In this document: positions 24,889 to 32,614 of the stretch, piece by piece
Position numbering within the stretch: position 1 is the first letter of the stretch
How the letters are laid out: every line of letters begins with the position of its first letter
Origin: HB2-32-21 sp003448675
GTDB lineage: Bacteria > Pseudomonadota > Gammaproteobacteria > Pseudomonadales > Porticoccaceae
Assembly (NCBI GenBank): GCA_041584755.1
Contig: JBFHDK010000017.1
Coordinates: 1 to 42,172, forward strand
Length of the DNA stretch: 42,172 nt
Reading direction: 5' to 3'
Made by a program: the position numbers and the translations under genes
The notes under the pieces: model-generated
Seen by the model: only the letters and a program-made list of their open reading frames with translations
What the model was told of the DNA's origin: nothing
The model's database searches: none

Positions 24889-26091
24889 TTAATAAGCACA
24901 GACGGGATCGAACTGACCATTATCAAGAATCAGATCGGGACCCAGTTCGATATTGCGTTCAAATCGGTGAATGGTTCTTTGCGTACCTTCGGTTTTGCTG
25001 TCCATACTTGGACTTTCCAGGCCCAGATGTCGAGCCGCTTCACGATAAAGATCCGTGCGAAAAACCCTTTTAATCAAAGGGCATACCTCGGCATGGTTTA
25101 GGGGCTTTTCCAACATTTCATGAATCCTGAGCAATAACCACTCGGCGCGAGAGCGCCAGGGAAAGCCAGCCTGATAACGATGAAAAACATGAAAATCAGG
25201 GTTGGATATGTTCGGCCCATTTTTACGGTACTGGAAATGCCCGAGAAAAGACGGACTGATCGCCTGGGCGGGAAGGTTCAGGTAACAGGGGCTGGCGAGA
25301 AATTTGATTGCCTCATCCCTGTGGCCCGGCGCGGCCAGCCACGCCTGAGCTTCCATGACCGCCATGCGCATGGCTGTGTGCGTGGCGGGATAGTTTTCAT
25401 GCCAGGGCTCCATTACCGCAAGTACTTTTTCCGGCGCGTTGTTCCAGATGTCGTATCCGGTGGTCATAACTTCGCCCACGCCAGCCTGAACGGCCAGGGT
25501 GTTCCAGGGTTCGCCCACGCAAAAGCCGTCGATGGCGCCCCGGGCCAGATATTCGACCATTTGCTCTGGCGGCAAGACGATCAGCTTTACGTCTTTCCTT
25601 GCGTCGATACCGCCGGATTCAAACCATTGTCGAAGCTGGAATGTATGCATGGAAAAGGGATAAACGGTGGCGAAGGTGAGTGTTTGTCCGGTGTTGCTGA
25701 TCAGCTGTTTGAGCGCGCGCGCTGCGGCAACGGGCTCGCGGGGATTATCGCTGGGCAGGCGCATGTTTCTGCTAAGCCCGCTGGCGAGGGTAATGCCATT
25801 GCCGTTTAGGCTGAGCATCAAGCCGGTAATAAAAGGACTGTTTAAATTCTCCAGACCAAGCTGGGCGGCCAGCGGCATGGGGGCTAGCATCTGTGCGGCA
25901 TCAAGCAGGCCAGTAGCCAGTTTGTCGCGAATAGTGGCCCAGGAGCTTTCGCGTTTTAACGTCACATCCAGGCCACGTTTTTGAAAGAATTGCTTTTCCC
26001 GGGCAACAATGAGCGGGGCGCTGTCTGTCAGTCGGACGTAGCCAATATTGAGGTGCCTTAATTCCGGTTCGAGTTTATTCACTGGGGGCAT
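24889..26091 (-). CDS. nasS: NasS, nitrate/nitrite sensor (NrtA-like, cytoplasmic)
   Basis: The 400-residue protein has the NrtA/CmpA fold (LNIGYVRLTDSAPLIVAREK, LNGNGITLASG, GFCVGEPWNTLAVQ) but no signal peptide, which distinguishes the cytoplasmic sensor NasS from transport proteins. In characterised systems NasS holds NasT inactive and releases it when nitrate or nitrite binds. The ATG at 26091 follows the nasT stop by 1 nt (TGA-T-ATG), so the two are translationally coupled. An alternative ATG at 26103 would overlap nasT. It lies between nasT and the nrt transport genes. Confidence 0.9.
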   Translation of the reverse strand: MPPVNKLEPELRHLNIGYVRLTDSAPLIVAREKQFFQKRGLDVTLKRESSWATIRDKLATGLLDAAQMLAPMPLAAQLGLENLNSPFITGLMLSLNGNGITLASGLSRNMRLPSDNPREPVAAARALKQLISNTGQTLTFATVYPFSMHTFQLRQWFESGGIDARKDVKLIVLPPEQMVEYLARGAIDGFCVGEPWNTLAVQAGVGEVMTTGYDIWNNAPEKVLAVMEPWHENYPATHTAMRMAVMEAQAWLAAPGHRDEAIKFLASPCYLNLPAQAISPSFLGHFQYRKNGPNISNPDFHVFHRYQAGFPWRSRAEWLLLRIHEMLEKPLNHAEVCPLIKRVFRTDLYREAARHLGLESPSMDSKTEGTQRTIHRFERNIELGPDLILDNGQFDPVCAY

Positions 26092-26092
26092 A

Positions 26093-26716
26093 TCAGCTGG
26101 CATCCCGTTGAGGGTTATCCAAAATGGCAATGATGTTTTCGGCAACACGCACCAGGGGCTGGCTGTTATTCATGGCCAGCGAGCGCATGTTTTTGTAGGC
26201 CTCATTTTCCGAGAAGTGTTGTTGTTTCATAAGCAGGCGTTTGGCTTTTTCTATGGTGTCGCGGTCGTCCAGTTTTTGCTGAGTCGAGTTGAGTTCACGC
26301 TTAAGGGCCTGGAAGCGTTCAAATTGGGCGATCGCCACCTCTAATATTGGTCGGACTTTCGCCGGATTCAGACTGTCCATCATGTAGGCGGATACCCCCG
26401 AGCGAACGGCCTGTTGAATAAAATCGGGATCTTCATGGGGAGAGAACATGACCACCGGCAGTGGGTGATGTTCATTAATAAGCGCCAGGCTTTCCAGAAT
26501 GTCCCGGTCCGGTGAGTCGATATCGATCATGATGACGTGGGGCTCAAGCTGTTGCATCTGGTAAAGCAAGCCGGAGGCGCTGGCAAGAACGGAAACAACC
26601 TCAAAGCCCAGGGCCTTGAGGGTGCTTTCCAGCATGGCGGCGCGGTCCGGTTGATCGTCAACCAGCATAATGCGGGTCTCTTCAACACAGGGCCCAGCCG
26701 CGTTTTCGATAGCCAT
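26093..26716 (-). CDS. nasT: NasT, ANTAR-domain RNA-binding response regulator
   Basis: The 207-residue protein has a receiver-like domain (RIMLVDDQPDRAAML; likely acceptor D65 in IMIDIDSPDRD). A coiled-coil linker and a C-terminal ANTAR domain (about 140-195) follow, with DRDTIEKAKRLLMKQQHFSENEAYKNMR cut here into its key parts: KAKRLLM, SENEAY and RSLAM. ANTAR domains bind two-hairpin leader RNAs and prevent termination. The ATG at 26716 is chosen because the receiver fold starts there; a TTG at 26755 would place the start inside a hairpin. It is encoded directly upstream of nasS. Confidence 0.92.
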   Translation of the reverse strand: MAIENAAGPCVEETRIMLVDDQPDRAAMLESTLKALGFEVVSVLASASGLLYQMQQLEPHVIMIDIDSPDRDILESLALINEHHPLPVVMFSPHEDPDFIQQAVRSGVSAYMMDSLNPAKVRPILEVAIAQFERFQALKRELNSTQQKLDDRDTIEKAKRLLMKQQHFSENEAYKNMRSLAMNNSQPLVRVAENIIAILDNPQRDAS

Positions 26717-26741
26717 GTTTATCGCGTCAGTCAGAACACTA

Positions 26742-26766
26742 GTTGCCGGACACAATGCCCGGCAAC
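26742..26766 (-). repeat. Hairpin between the porin gene and nasT
   Basis: GTTGCCGG (26742-26749) and CCGGCAAC (26759-26766) form a perfect 8-bp inverted repeat with a 9-nt loop, in the 81-nt spacer after the porin stop. No U run follows. It may limit read-through from porin to nasT, or be an mRNA-processing or protein-binding site. Confidence 0.6.
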
Positions 26767-26797
26767 TGAGTATCCTGTCCGTTATCTCGCTCTTCCA

Positions 26798-28036
26798 TCA
26801 AAAAGAAGCCGAGACCATAAGCCAGGCTTTGTCCGTATCGGTGGCAAAGTCATCGGCATCGTAGGCGGCATATTTGAACAGAACGCTGTAGTTGGCGTTG
26901 ATTTTATAGGCGGCAATAAAATCGATCTCATCACCATAATCCATGCCGCCGGTTTCCGCTTCGAAATCATGGTAGAAGGCGATCAGCTTGACCGGGCCGA
27001 TTTTAGTGGCAACTTTCAGGTAGGTATCTTCAATGCCGCCGGCGGGTGTTACCAGGAATTTGTCGGCAAAACCCTGGAATTTGTGCAGGGTTGCCAGTGG
27101 GGTTTTAAAAGACACACCGTTGTCGCTTTCCAGTACTTCGTGGCCGATGGCGATTGTTACTGGCTTGAATACCGCCGAGAATTCGCCAAAGTAGTAGCCG
27201 GCCTCGAAATCAGCGGGGTTGTCCTGATAATCGCTTTGTTCGGCTACGGCCAGATTAACACCGAGTTTGATGCCTTCGGTGAGCGCGAAGCTGCCCTTGT
27301 AGTCGATACCATAGGTTTCGCTGGATAGCGCCGCGGCCTCGTTAAAGTCCAGTAAATAGGCATAAGCAGAGAGGGTATGACCTTCGGCGAGTTTGTAGCT
27401 GGCCAAAAAGGCATGGGTATCCCCTTCAAACTCAGCATCGGCGCCCTCGGGGCCGAAGATGCGGTTAACCTCCCAAATATAGCTGTAATCCAGGTTCAGT
27501 CCTTCAATGGGTTGCAGTTGCAGACGGGCGGCATCAAAGGTCTGTTCATTTTGGCGCCAGCCGACACCACCGAGAAAACGCTGGCCTGCGTGGTTGATAC
27601 GCTGGCGCCCAACCGTGGCGCTATTTTTCTCATTAAAGGCATAGGCGATGTAGGCCTGGTTGACTTCGGTATAGTCCGGATCGGCGACAACCGGGCGCGT
27701 GGTGACACCGTTTTCGGTGTTGTTGAAGGTGTCGCCGCCAAGGTAGGAGACGTTATCCACTTCGACAAAACCGTGGAAGCCGCCCACCTTGCCGGTTTTG
27801 ACATTCAGGCGAGAGCGGAGGGTAGAAGCGCCGGCCTCGTCGTCAATACCATCCTGATCCACGTATTCGTAGCGGTAGCGCAAGTTCAAGTTGGCGGTGG
27901 CCCCGTCCATGGCGCTTTTCAGGCCATCGGTAATAGCCTGGCCCGCAAGGGCGTTGCTAGCGACCAGAGGTGATAAAACTGCAAGTGCTGTCAGACCTGG
28001 CAGTGACCACATTGCTTTGCTCGGTTGTTGATACAT
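26798..28036 (-). CDS. Outer-membrane porin of the nitrate operon (alginate-export-like barrel)
   Basis: The 412-residue protein has a signal peptide (MYQQPSKAMWSLPGLTALAV...ALAG) and a beta-barrel-like body of alternating aromatic strands (LNLRYRYEYVDQDG, VGRQRINHAGQRFLGGVGWRQ, FYHDFEAETGG), ending VSASF. The terminal Phe is typical of barrel insertion. It resembles the alginate-export porin superfamily, a fold group not limited to alginate. The ATG at 28036 has GGAG seven bases upstream; the frame opens 7 codons earlier. It is the first gene of porin-nasT-nasS and is preceded by an RpoN-like promoter and a terminator-bearing leader. Nitrate is therefore the likely cargo, by context. Confidence 0.85.
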   Translation of the reverse strand: MYQQPSKAMWSLPGLTALAVLSPLVASNALAGQAITDGLKSAMDGATANLNLRYRYEYVDQDGIDDEAGASTLRSRLNVKTGKVGGFHGFVEVDNVSYLGGDTFNNTENGVTTRPVVADPDYTEVNQAYIAYAFNEKNSATVGRQRINHAGQRFLGGVGWRQNEQTFDAARLQLQPIEGLNLDYSYIWEVNRIFGPEGADAEFEGDTHAFLASYKLAEGHTLSAYAYLLDFNEAAALSSETYGIDYKGSFALTEGIKLGVNLAVAEQSDYQDNPADFEAGYYFGEFSAVFKPVTIAIGHEVLESDNGVSFKTPLATLHKFQGFADKFLVTPAGGIEDTYLKVATKIGPVKLIAFYHDFEAETGGMDYGDEIDFIAAYKINANYSVLFKYAAYDADDFATDTDKAWLMVSASF

Positions 28037-28104
28037 AAAAACTCCTGAAATCGCCAACTTCTGTAAAGACCACGTCGGCGTAATTACCTGCCTCTCGAAC
28101 CATT

Positions 28105-28143
28105 AAAAAAGCCCATAGGCCGAGGGGGAGGCGACCTATGGGC
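28105..28143 (-). terminator. Intrinsic terminator inside the porin leader (attenuator)
   Basis: On the minus strand GCCCATAGG (28143-28135) and CCTATGGGC (28119-28111) form a perfect 9-bp stem, with a pyrimidine-rich 15-nt loop, followed by TTTTTT. It lies 69 nt upstream of the porin start and downstream of its promoter, so transcription must pass it. It has no other gene to terminate on this strand. Confidence 0.85.
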
Positions 28144-28168
28144 TCCATTGCCCACTTAGAGAGGAAAG

Positions 28169-28218
28169 TTATGGGCCCCTGTTGCCAGGGATGTCAGGCG
28201 GTTTCTACTCAAACCACC
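28169..28218 (-). promoter_or_regulatory. Two-hairpin leader and antiterminator segment before the porin gene
   Basis: Hairpin 1 (28218-28197) pairs GGTGGTTT with AAACCGCC (one G-U) and has the hexaloop GAGTAG. Hairpin 2 (28190-28177) pairs CCCTG with CAGGG around GCAA, or has a hexaloop if the last pair opens. GCCCATA at 28176-28170 repeats the 5' arm of the terminator, so it could pair with the 3' arm TATGGGC instead and prevent termination. The layout matches NasR/NasT leaders, although the loop bases differ from the A1/G4 rule. Confidence 0.55.
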
Positions 28219-28230
28219 CGAGTACATATA

Positions 28231-28247
28231 TACAAGGACTGTGCCAA
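28231..28247 (-). promoter_or_regulatory. Sigma-54 type promoter of the porin-nasTS operon
   Basis: The minus strand reads TTGGCAC-AGTCC-TTGTA. The -24 element is perfect; the -12 element has GT instead of GC. The predicted start, near 28219, falls right at the first leader hairpin, which supports the call. Confidence 0.6.
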
Positions 28248-28586
28248 CAATCTAAAACAGGGCTTATGTTCTTTATTTAAGCGCTATGTCACGGGGTGAG
28301 CAGCTTATTTTGCCCAGATGATGGACGCGAGATTTGCAAAAACAGTGCAGCGGTGATGCATTTTGGGGCTATTGAGTTTCAACTTTGATGGAAATTCGGA
28401 CGTTCCTGGCGCTAACGTCCATACTGGTCGGCTTGCTCGGGGCTATGCTAGAGTTCAGCGCCTTTTAAAGCCTTGGTGTATGTCGCCACAGCGACGGTTG
28501 TTTGTCCGACACCCGCTTTTTAGCTTTGATATTTACACTCATCCTTCAGATTCAACGATTACCCGCACGTTATAAGGAATATTCCC
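28248..28586. other. Spacer between the porin promoter and the CoA-transferase gene
   Basis: No gene is supported. A second RpoN-like sequence at 28334-28350 (minus strand CTGCAC-TGTTT-TTGCA) has TG instead of GG. It and the neighbouring TGCA repeats could be part of an activator site. AAGGAA before 28587 is the ribosome site of the next gene. Confidence 0.35.
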
Positions 28587-29870
28587 ATGGTTAATGCTGT
28601 TTATCCCCCCCTGTTAGGCGCCACCCAGGTTCAGGAACATTTTATCGACGGCCGTAATATTTTTGTCTCTGGTGGTGCGGGACAGCCGGATGCGGTGATC
28701 GAGGTAATCGCATCCGCCGGTTTAAGCAGCCAGCTACGCCTGATTGATAACTCCTTACCGGGAATGACCTGTCTTGATATCGACCGCTTTTCCAGCAAGG
28801 CGCGGCTCAATACCGGGTTTTTCCTCGGTGCTTACCGGGATCACCATGCCCAGGGTCGGGTGGATTTCGTGCCGGCGTTTCATTCGGCCCGCTTCTGCGC
28901 CATTGATGAGCAATACGCTATCAATATCGCTCTGATCAAAGTGTCCGAACCTGACGGTAGCGGCTTGTGTAGCCCCGGCGTCCAGTCTGATTTTTCCCAG
29001 GCCATGCTCGACCAGGCCGATCTGGTTATAGCCGAAATTAATTCGGCGGTGCCCTATATAGAGGATGGTATGAAGGTGCCCTTGTCGAGTATCAACTACT
29101 GTGTGAGATCCGACGAGCCGCTGATTGAATACAGCACGGCGCCCAGCGGCGAAACCGATCTCAAGATTGCTTCACTGATTTCCGATCTGGTGGAAGATGG
29201 CGATTGCATCCAACTGGGCATCGGTTCGCTACCCGTGTCGATTCTGGAAAACCTGACCGACAAGCGCGACCTGGGGATTCACACCGGCCTGCTCACTGAG
29301 GCGGTGATACCGCTGGTGGAATCAGGTGTCGTCAATGGCAGCAGGAAAAACATTGATACGGGCAAGATTGTCACCGGTATCGCCGCGGGTAGCCGCGCGT
29401 TTTACGACTGGTGTGGCAAGTGCCCGGATTTGCGGATGAAGCCGGTTAACTACACCCACAATGGTGCTGTGTTGGCCAGCATTGATCGTCTTGTGGGTAT
29501 TAACACCACCCTGGAGATCGATCTGTTTGGTCAGATCAATAGCGAAACCATCAATGGCAAGCAGATTGGTGGCGTTGGTGGGCTAGTGGATTTTTTGCGT
29601 GGTGCGCGCACCTCAAAAGGCGGGCGCAGCATCATTGCCCTGCATTCCACCGCCCGCAAGGGCAGTATCTCGAAGATTGTGCCCTTGATTAATAAGGGGC
29701 CGATTACCGTAATGCGGGATGATACGGACTACGTGGTCACCGAGTTTGGTGTTGCCCGGCTGTCCAACCTTAGTGTGGAAAAGCGCGCCGAAGCGTTGAT
29801 CGAAATCGCCCATCCAGACTTTCGCAAATCCCTGACCGAGGAATGGCAGGTGATGCTGGCTAATTATTGA
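28587..29870 (+). CDS. Acetyl-CoA hydrolase/transferase family CoA-transferase
   Basis: The 427-residue cytoplasmic enzyme moves coenzyme A between carboxylic acids. It has the two-domain fold of the acetyl-CoA hydrolase/4-hydroxybutyrate CoA-transferase family: FVSGGAGQPDAVIE near the N terminus, LISDLVEDGDCIQLGIGSLP in the middle, LEIDLFGQINSE (E310, the probable catalytic Glu), QIGGVGGLVDFLRGA, and VVTEFGVARL near the C terminus. The acyl acceptor cannot be told from sequence. It is divergent from the nitrate porin operon and starts a rightward series of catabolic-type genes. The ATG is supported by AAGGAA. Confidence 0.88.
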   Translation: MVNAVYPPLLGATQVQEHFIDGRNIFVSGGAGQPDAVIEVIASAGLSSQLRLIDNSLPGMTCLDIDRFSSKARLNTGFFLGAYRDHHAQGRVDFVPAFHSARFCAIDEQYAINIALIKVSEPDGSGLCSPGVQSDFSQAMLDQADLVIAEINSAVPYIEDGMKVPLSSINYCVRSDEPLIEYSTAPSGETDLKIASLISDLVEDGDCIQLGIGSLPVSILENLTDKRDLGIHTGLLTEAVIPLVESGVVNGSRKNIDTGKIVTGIAAGSRAFYDWCGKCPDLRMKPVNYTHNGAVLASIDRLVGINTTLEIDLFGQINSETINGKQIGGVGGLVDFLRGARTSKGGRSIIALHSTARKGSISKIVPLINKGPITVMRDDTDYVVTEFGVARLSNLSVEKRAEALIEIAHPDFRKSLTEEWQVMLANY

Positions 29871-30051
29871 GGCCGACTTGATAGCACCTGTCGGTGTGTC
29901 GTGATTTCACCGGGGGCTGGGTTTTAGTTGTTTCAGGTCAAGGCGGGGTTGGGTGCAGCGATGTTTAGATTGGCGTCGTTGATTTTTTAAGGCCCCACAT
30001 GGGGTGACGTTTACAAAATACTAACCCACTTCCCAGTTTAGGAGTTTGTCT

Positions 30052-31149
30052 ATGAAAGTCGGACAGTTAATGTTGTTTCAAAATCACCCGAACCTGCCCC
30101 AATCTGATTACGATATGTATCAGAATGAGGTCGAAATAGCCCTGATGAGCGAACCTGCTGGGCTGGACTCCATTTGGGCGGTGGAGCATCACTTTACCGA
30201 TTACACCCTGAGCCCCGATATTCCCCAGTTCCTGGCCTTTATTGCCGGCCAGACCAAACGTATTAATGTGGGTACGGCGGCTATCATCCTACCCTGGCAC
30301 AAAGATCCCATTCGCGTGGCCACCAGCATCGCCATGCTCGATAACCTGTCCAAGGGTCGCGTGTTGATGGGGCTGGGCCGTGGTCTGGCGCAGATCGAAT
30401 ACGACGGCTTTGGCATTGATATGGCCGAATCCCGTGACCGCATGAATGAATCCGCGGCGATGATTATCGAGGCTCTGGAAACCGGGTTTATGGAAGGTAA
30501 CGGACCCCATTTCAAACAGGAGCGTCGCGAGATCCGCCCGCGGCCGTTCAAGTCTTTCAAGGATCGCACCCTGATTGTATCCATGTCGCCGGATACTGCG
30601 CCCCATGCCGCAAAACTCGGCGGCAGCATTATGACTTTTGCCATTGGCCCATGGGAAACCCGCGCCAAGGAAATCGATATCTGGCGCGGTCACTACGAGC
30701 GTGAGCAGGGCAAGCAGGCGCCGCCCACCAGCGCCAACCTGTTTGTGATCTGTGATAAGGATGCCGGTAAGGCTCGGGATATGTCCTACAAATACATGTC
30801 CGATTACTGGAAATCAGCTATGGCGCACTATGAAATGACCGGTGATCATTTCGCCAAGAAGGGTGGCGGCGCCTACGATTTCTATCATGAATCAGCCAAA
30901 TACGCCCGAGAGGCGGGCGATGACAAGATGGGTGAGGCATTTACCGACCTGCAGATCTGGGGTACTCCCGAGCAATGTCTGGAGAAAATCGAAGGCATTC
31001 AGGATATTATCGGCGCCATGGATATTAACTGTTCCTTCAGTTTTGCCGGCATGCCCTATGACTATGCCAAGCAGAGCCTGACTCTGTTCTCCGAGAAAGT
31101 GGTGCCTGTGGTACAGCAATGGGAGGCGCCAGGCTATAAGGCGGCCTGA
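30052..31149 (+). CDS. Luciferase-like (LLM class) flavin-dependent monooxygenase, copy 1
   Basis: The 365-residue protein has the bacterial-luciferase TIM-barrel pattern: AGLDSIWAVEHHFTDY near residue 40, NVGTAAIILPWHKDPIRVA, and AMLDNLSKGRVLMGLGRG. These features bind reduced FMN in the family. It resembles the gene 200 nt downstream along its whole length, so the two are tandem paralogues. TTTAGGAG seven bases before the ATG at 30052 fixes the start; a TTG six bases earlier is in frame but less likely. A terminator separates the two genes. The organic substrate is unknown. Confidence 0.88.
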   Translation: MKVGQLMLFQNHPNLPQSDYDMYQNEVEIALMSEPAGLDSIWAVEHHFTDYTLSPDIPQFLAFIAGQTKRINVGTAAIILPWHKDPIRVATSIAMLDNLSKGRVLMGLGRGLAQIEYDGFGIDMAESRDRMNESAAMIIEALETGFMEGNGPHFKQERREIRPRPFKSFKDRTLIVSMSPDTAPHAAKLGGSIMTFAIGPWETRAKEIDIWRGHYEREQGKQAPPTSANLFVICDKDAGKARDMSYKYMSDYWKSAMAHYEMTGDHFAKKGGGAYDFYHESAKYAREAGDDKMGEAFTDLQIWGTPEQCLEKIEGIQDIIGAMDINCSFSFAGMPYDYAKQSLTLFSEKVVPVVQQWEAPGYKAA

Positions 31150-31174
31150 CGGGGACGACTGCCCAGGTCCGCGG

Positions 31175-31210
31175 AAGGCGTTGCTGTAGAGCAACGCCTT
31201 TTTTATTTTT
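31175..31210 (+). terminator. Intrinsic terminator after the first flavin monooxygenase
   Basis: AAGGCGTTGCT (31175-31185) and AGCAACGCCTT (31190-31200) form a perfect 11-bp stem with a GTAG loop, followed by TTTTATTTTT. Confidence 0.92.
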
Positions 31211-31347
31211 CGTCTATCGCCGTGGTGTTTGCCGGGGGTATAGAGCAAGCACTTTACATAGCGTGGCTTTATGGGTAGTGTTCCTGGCGGTTTTTTTACC
31301 CTTAATACGCTATGCCGTCGGTACGCCGGGCTAATCGGAGAATCACT

Positions 31348-32439
31348 ATGAAAGTTGGACTGTCCTGCATCTTCCAGAATCCCTGGGATAACCTCAATGA
31401 TTTTGACGTCTACCAGCACGAAATTAAAATGGCCGAGCAGGCCGAAGGCCTTGGCTACGATTCCATTTGGGGGGTTGAGCACCATTTCACCGGCTACACC
31501 ATGTGTCCCGATGTCACCCAGTGGCTGACTTATATAGCGGGCAAAACCGAAAAGGTGCAACTGGGCACCATGGCGGTAATCCTGCCCTGGCATGACCCGG
31601 TGCGCGTTGCCGAGGAGCTGTCCATGCTCGATAACTTGTCGGGAGGCAGGGCGATAGCCGGTTTCGGTCGCGGTCTGGCGCGGGTTGAATTCGATACCTT
31701 TCGTCTGAACCAGAGCGAAGCCAAGGAAACGTTTGCCGAGTCCGCGAAAATGATTTTCGAGGGGCTGGAGCAGGGCTACTGCGAAATGGACGGAGAATTT
31801 ATCAAGCAGCCCAAAGCGCCCCTGCGCCCGGCGCCTTTTAAAAGCTTTAAAGGACGGGGCTATGCGGCCTCGATGTCTCCTGATTCGATCCTGATGATGG
31901 CCGAACTCGGCCTCGGCCTCCTGCTGGTGCCCCATAAACCATGGGATGAAGTAGCGGTGGATATCGAAAACTACCGCCAGTTGTTTAACAAGGTTCACGG
32001 CGCCAACCCGCCGGCGCCCATCGCCGCCTGCTGGACCTACTGCCACGAAGACGAAGGAGTCGCCAAAGCCGCGGCGGAGAAATACATCACTGGCTATTGG
32101 CAGAGCGTGATCGACCACTATGAAATGAACAAGGATTACTTCAAACAGAAGAAGGGCTATGAGTACTACGGCAATATGTCCGACGTGATCAACGATGTTG
32201 GCCGTGATGCCATCGCCGATATGTTTATGGACCTGCAGGTCTGGGGTACGCCGGAGCAATGCTACGAAAAAATCCTGATGATTCGCGAGAAAGTGGGCAT
32301 GGGCGGTTTTAACGGAGTATTTACCTACGCCGATATGCCGTTCGATGTGGCCGAGAAAAGCTATCACCTGTTCAGTAAGGAAGTACTGCCTCGTCTGAAA
32401 GACATTCCTGAGCCGGAAGTGTCGAAAGCCGTCGCTTAG
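31348..32439 (+). CDS. Luciferase-like (LLM class) flavin-dependent monooxygenase, copy 2
   Basis: The 363-residue protein is a paralogue of the gene at 30052. It keeps LGYDSIWGVEHHFTGY, QLGTMAVILPWHDPVRVA and SMLDNLSGGRAIAGFGRG, but has extra Gly/Leu substitutions around residues 195-205 (ELGLGLLLVPHKPW) where the first copy has another loop, so the substrates may differ. GGAG before the ATG at 31348 supports this start; the frame opens 12 codons earlier without one. It has its own terminator, so the two copies can be expressed separately. Confidence 0.88.
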   Translation: MKVGLSCIFQNPWDNLNDFDVYQHEIKMAEQAEGLGYDSIWGVEHHFTGYTMCPDVTQWLTYIAGKTEKVQLGTMAVILPWHDPVRVAEELSMLDNLSGGRAIAGFGRGLARVEFDTFRLNQSEAKETFAESAKMIFEGLEQGYCEMDGEFIKQPKAPLRPAPFKSFKGRGYAASMSPDSILMMAELGLGLLLVPHKPWDEVAVDIENYRQLFNKVHGANPPAPIAACWTYCHEDEGVAKAAAEKYITGYWQSVIDHYEMNKDYFKQKKGYEYYGNMSDVINDVGRDAIADMFMDLQVWGTPEQCYEKILMIREKVGMGGFNGVFTYADMPFDVAEKSYHLFSKEVLPRLKDIPEPEVSKAVA

Positions 32440-32460
32440 TATGACTTGCCGTCCGTGAAG

Positions 32461-32485
32461 AAGGCCCTTGATGGGGCCTTTTTTA
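32461..32485 (+). terminator. Intrinsic terminator after the second flavin monooxygenase
   Basis: AAGGCCC (32461-32467) and GGGCCTT (32474-32480) form a 7-bp stem around TTGATG, followed by TTTTAT. Confidence 0.88.
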
Positions 32486-32614
32486 TGGACAGGCCGTTTT
32501 AAAAGGAATCGGAGGTGAACACGGGTCAGCGGTTCCCGTGATGCGGGCCACTGAGTTGTCTTCATTGGGGGCCGAGTTACAATGCGACCCAATACATTTA
32601 AGGGCAGGGGAACA

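Noticed and set aside
28334..28350. A second RpoN-like promoter upstream of the porin
   Set aside because: The invariant -24 GG is TG here, and the better-placed site at 28231-28247 starts directly at the leader hairpins.
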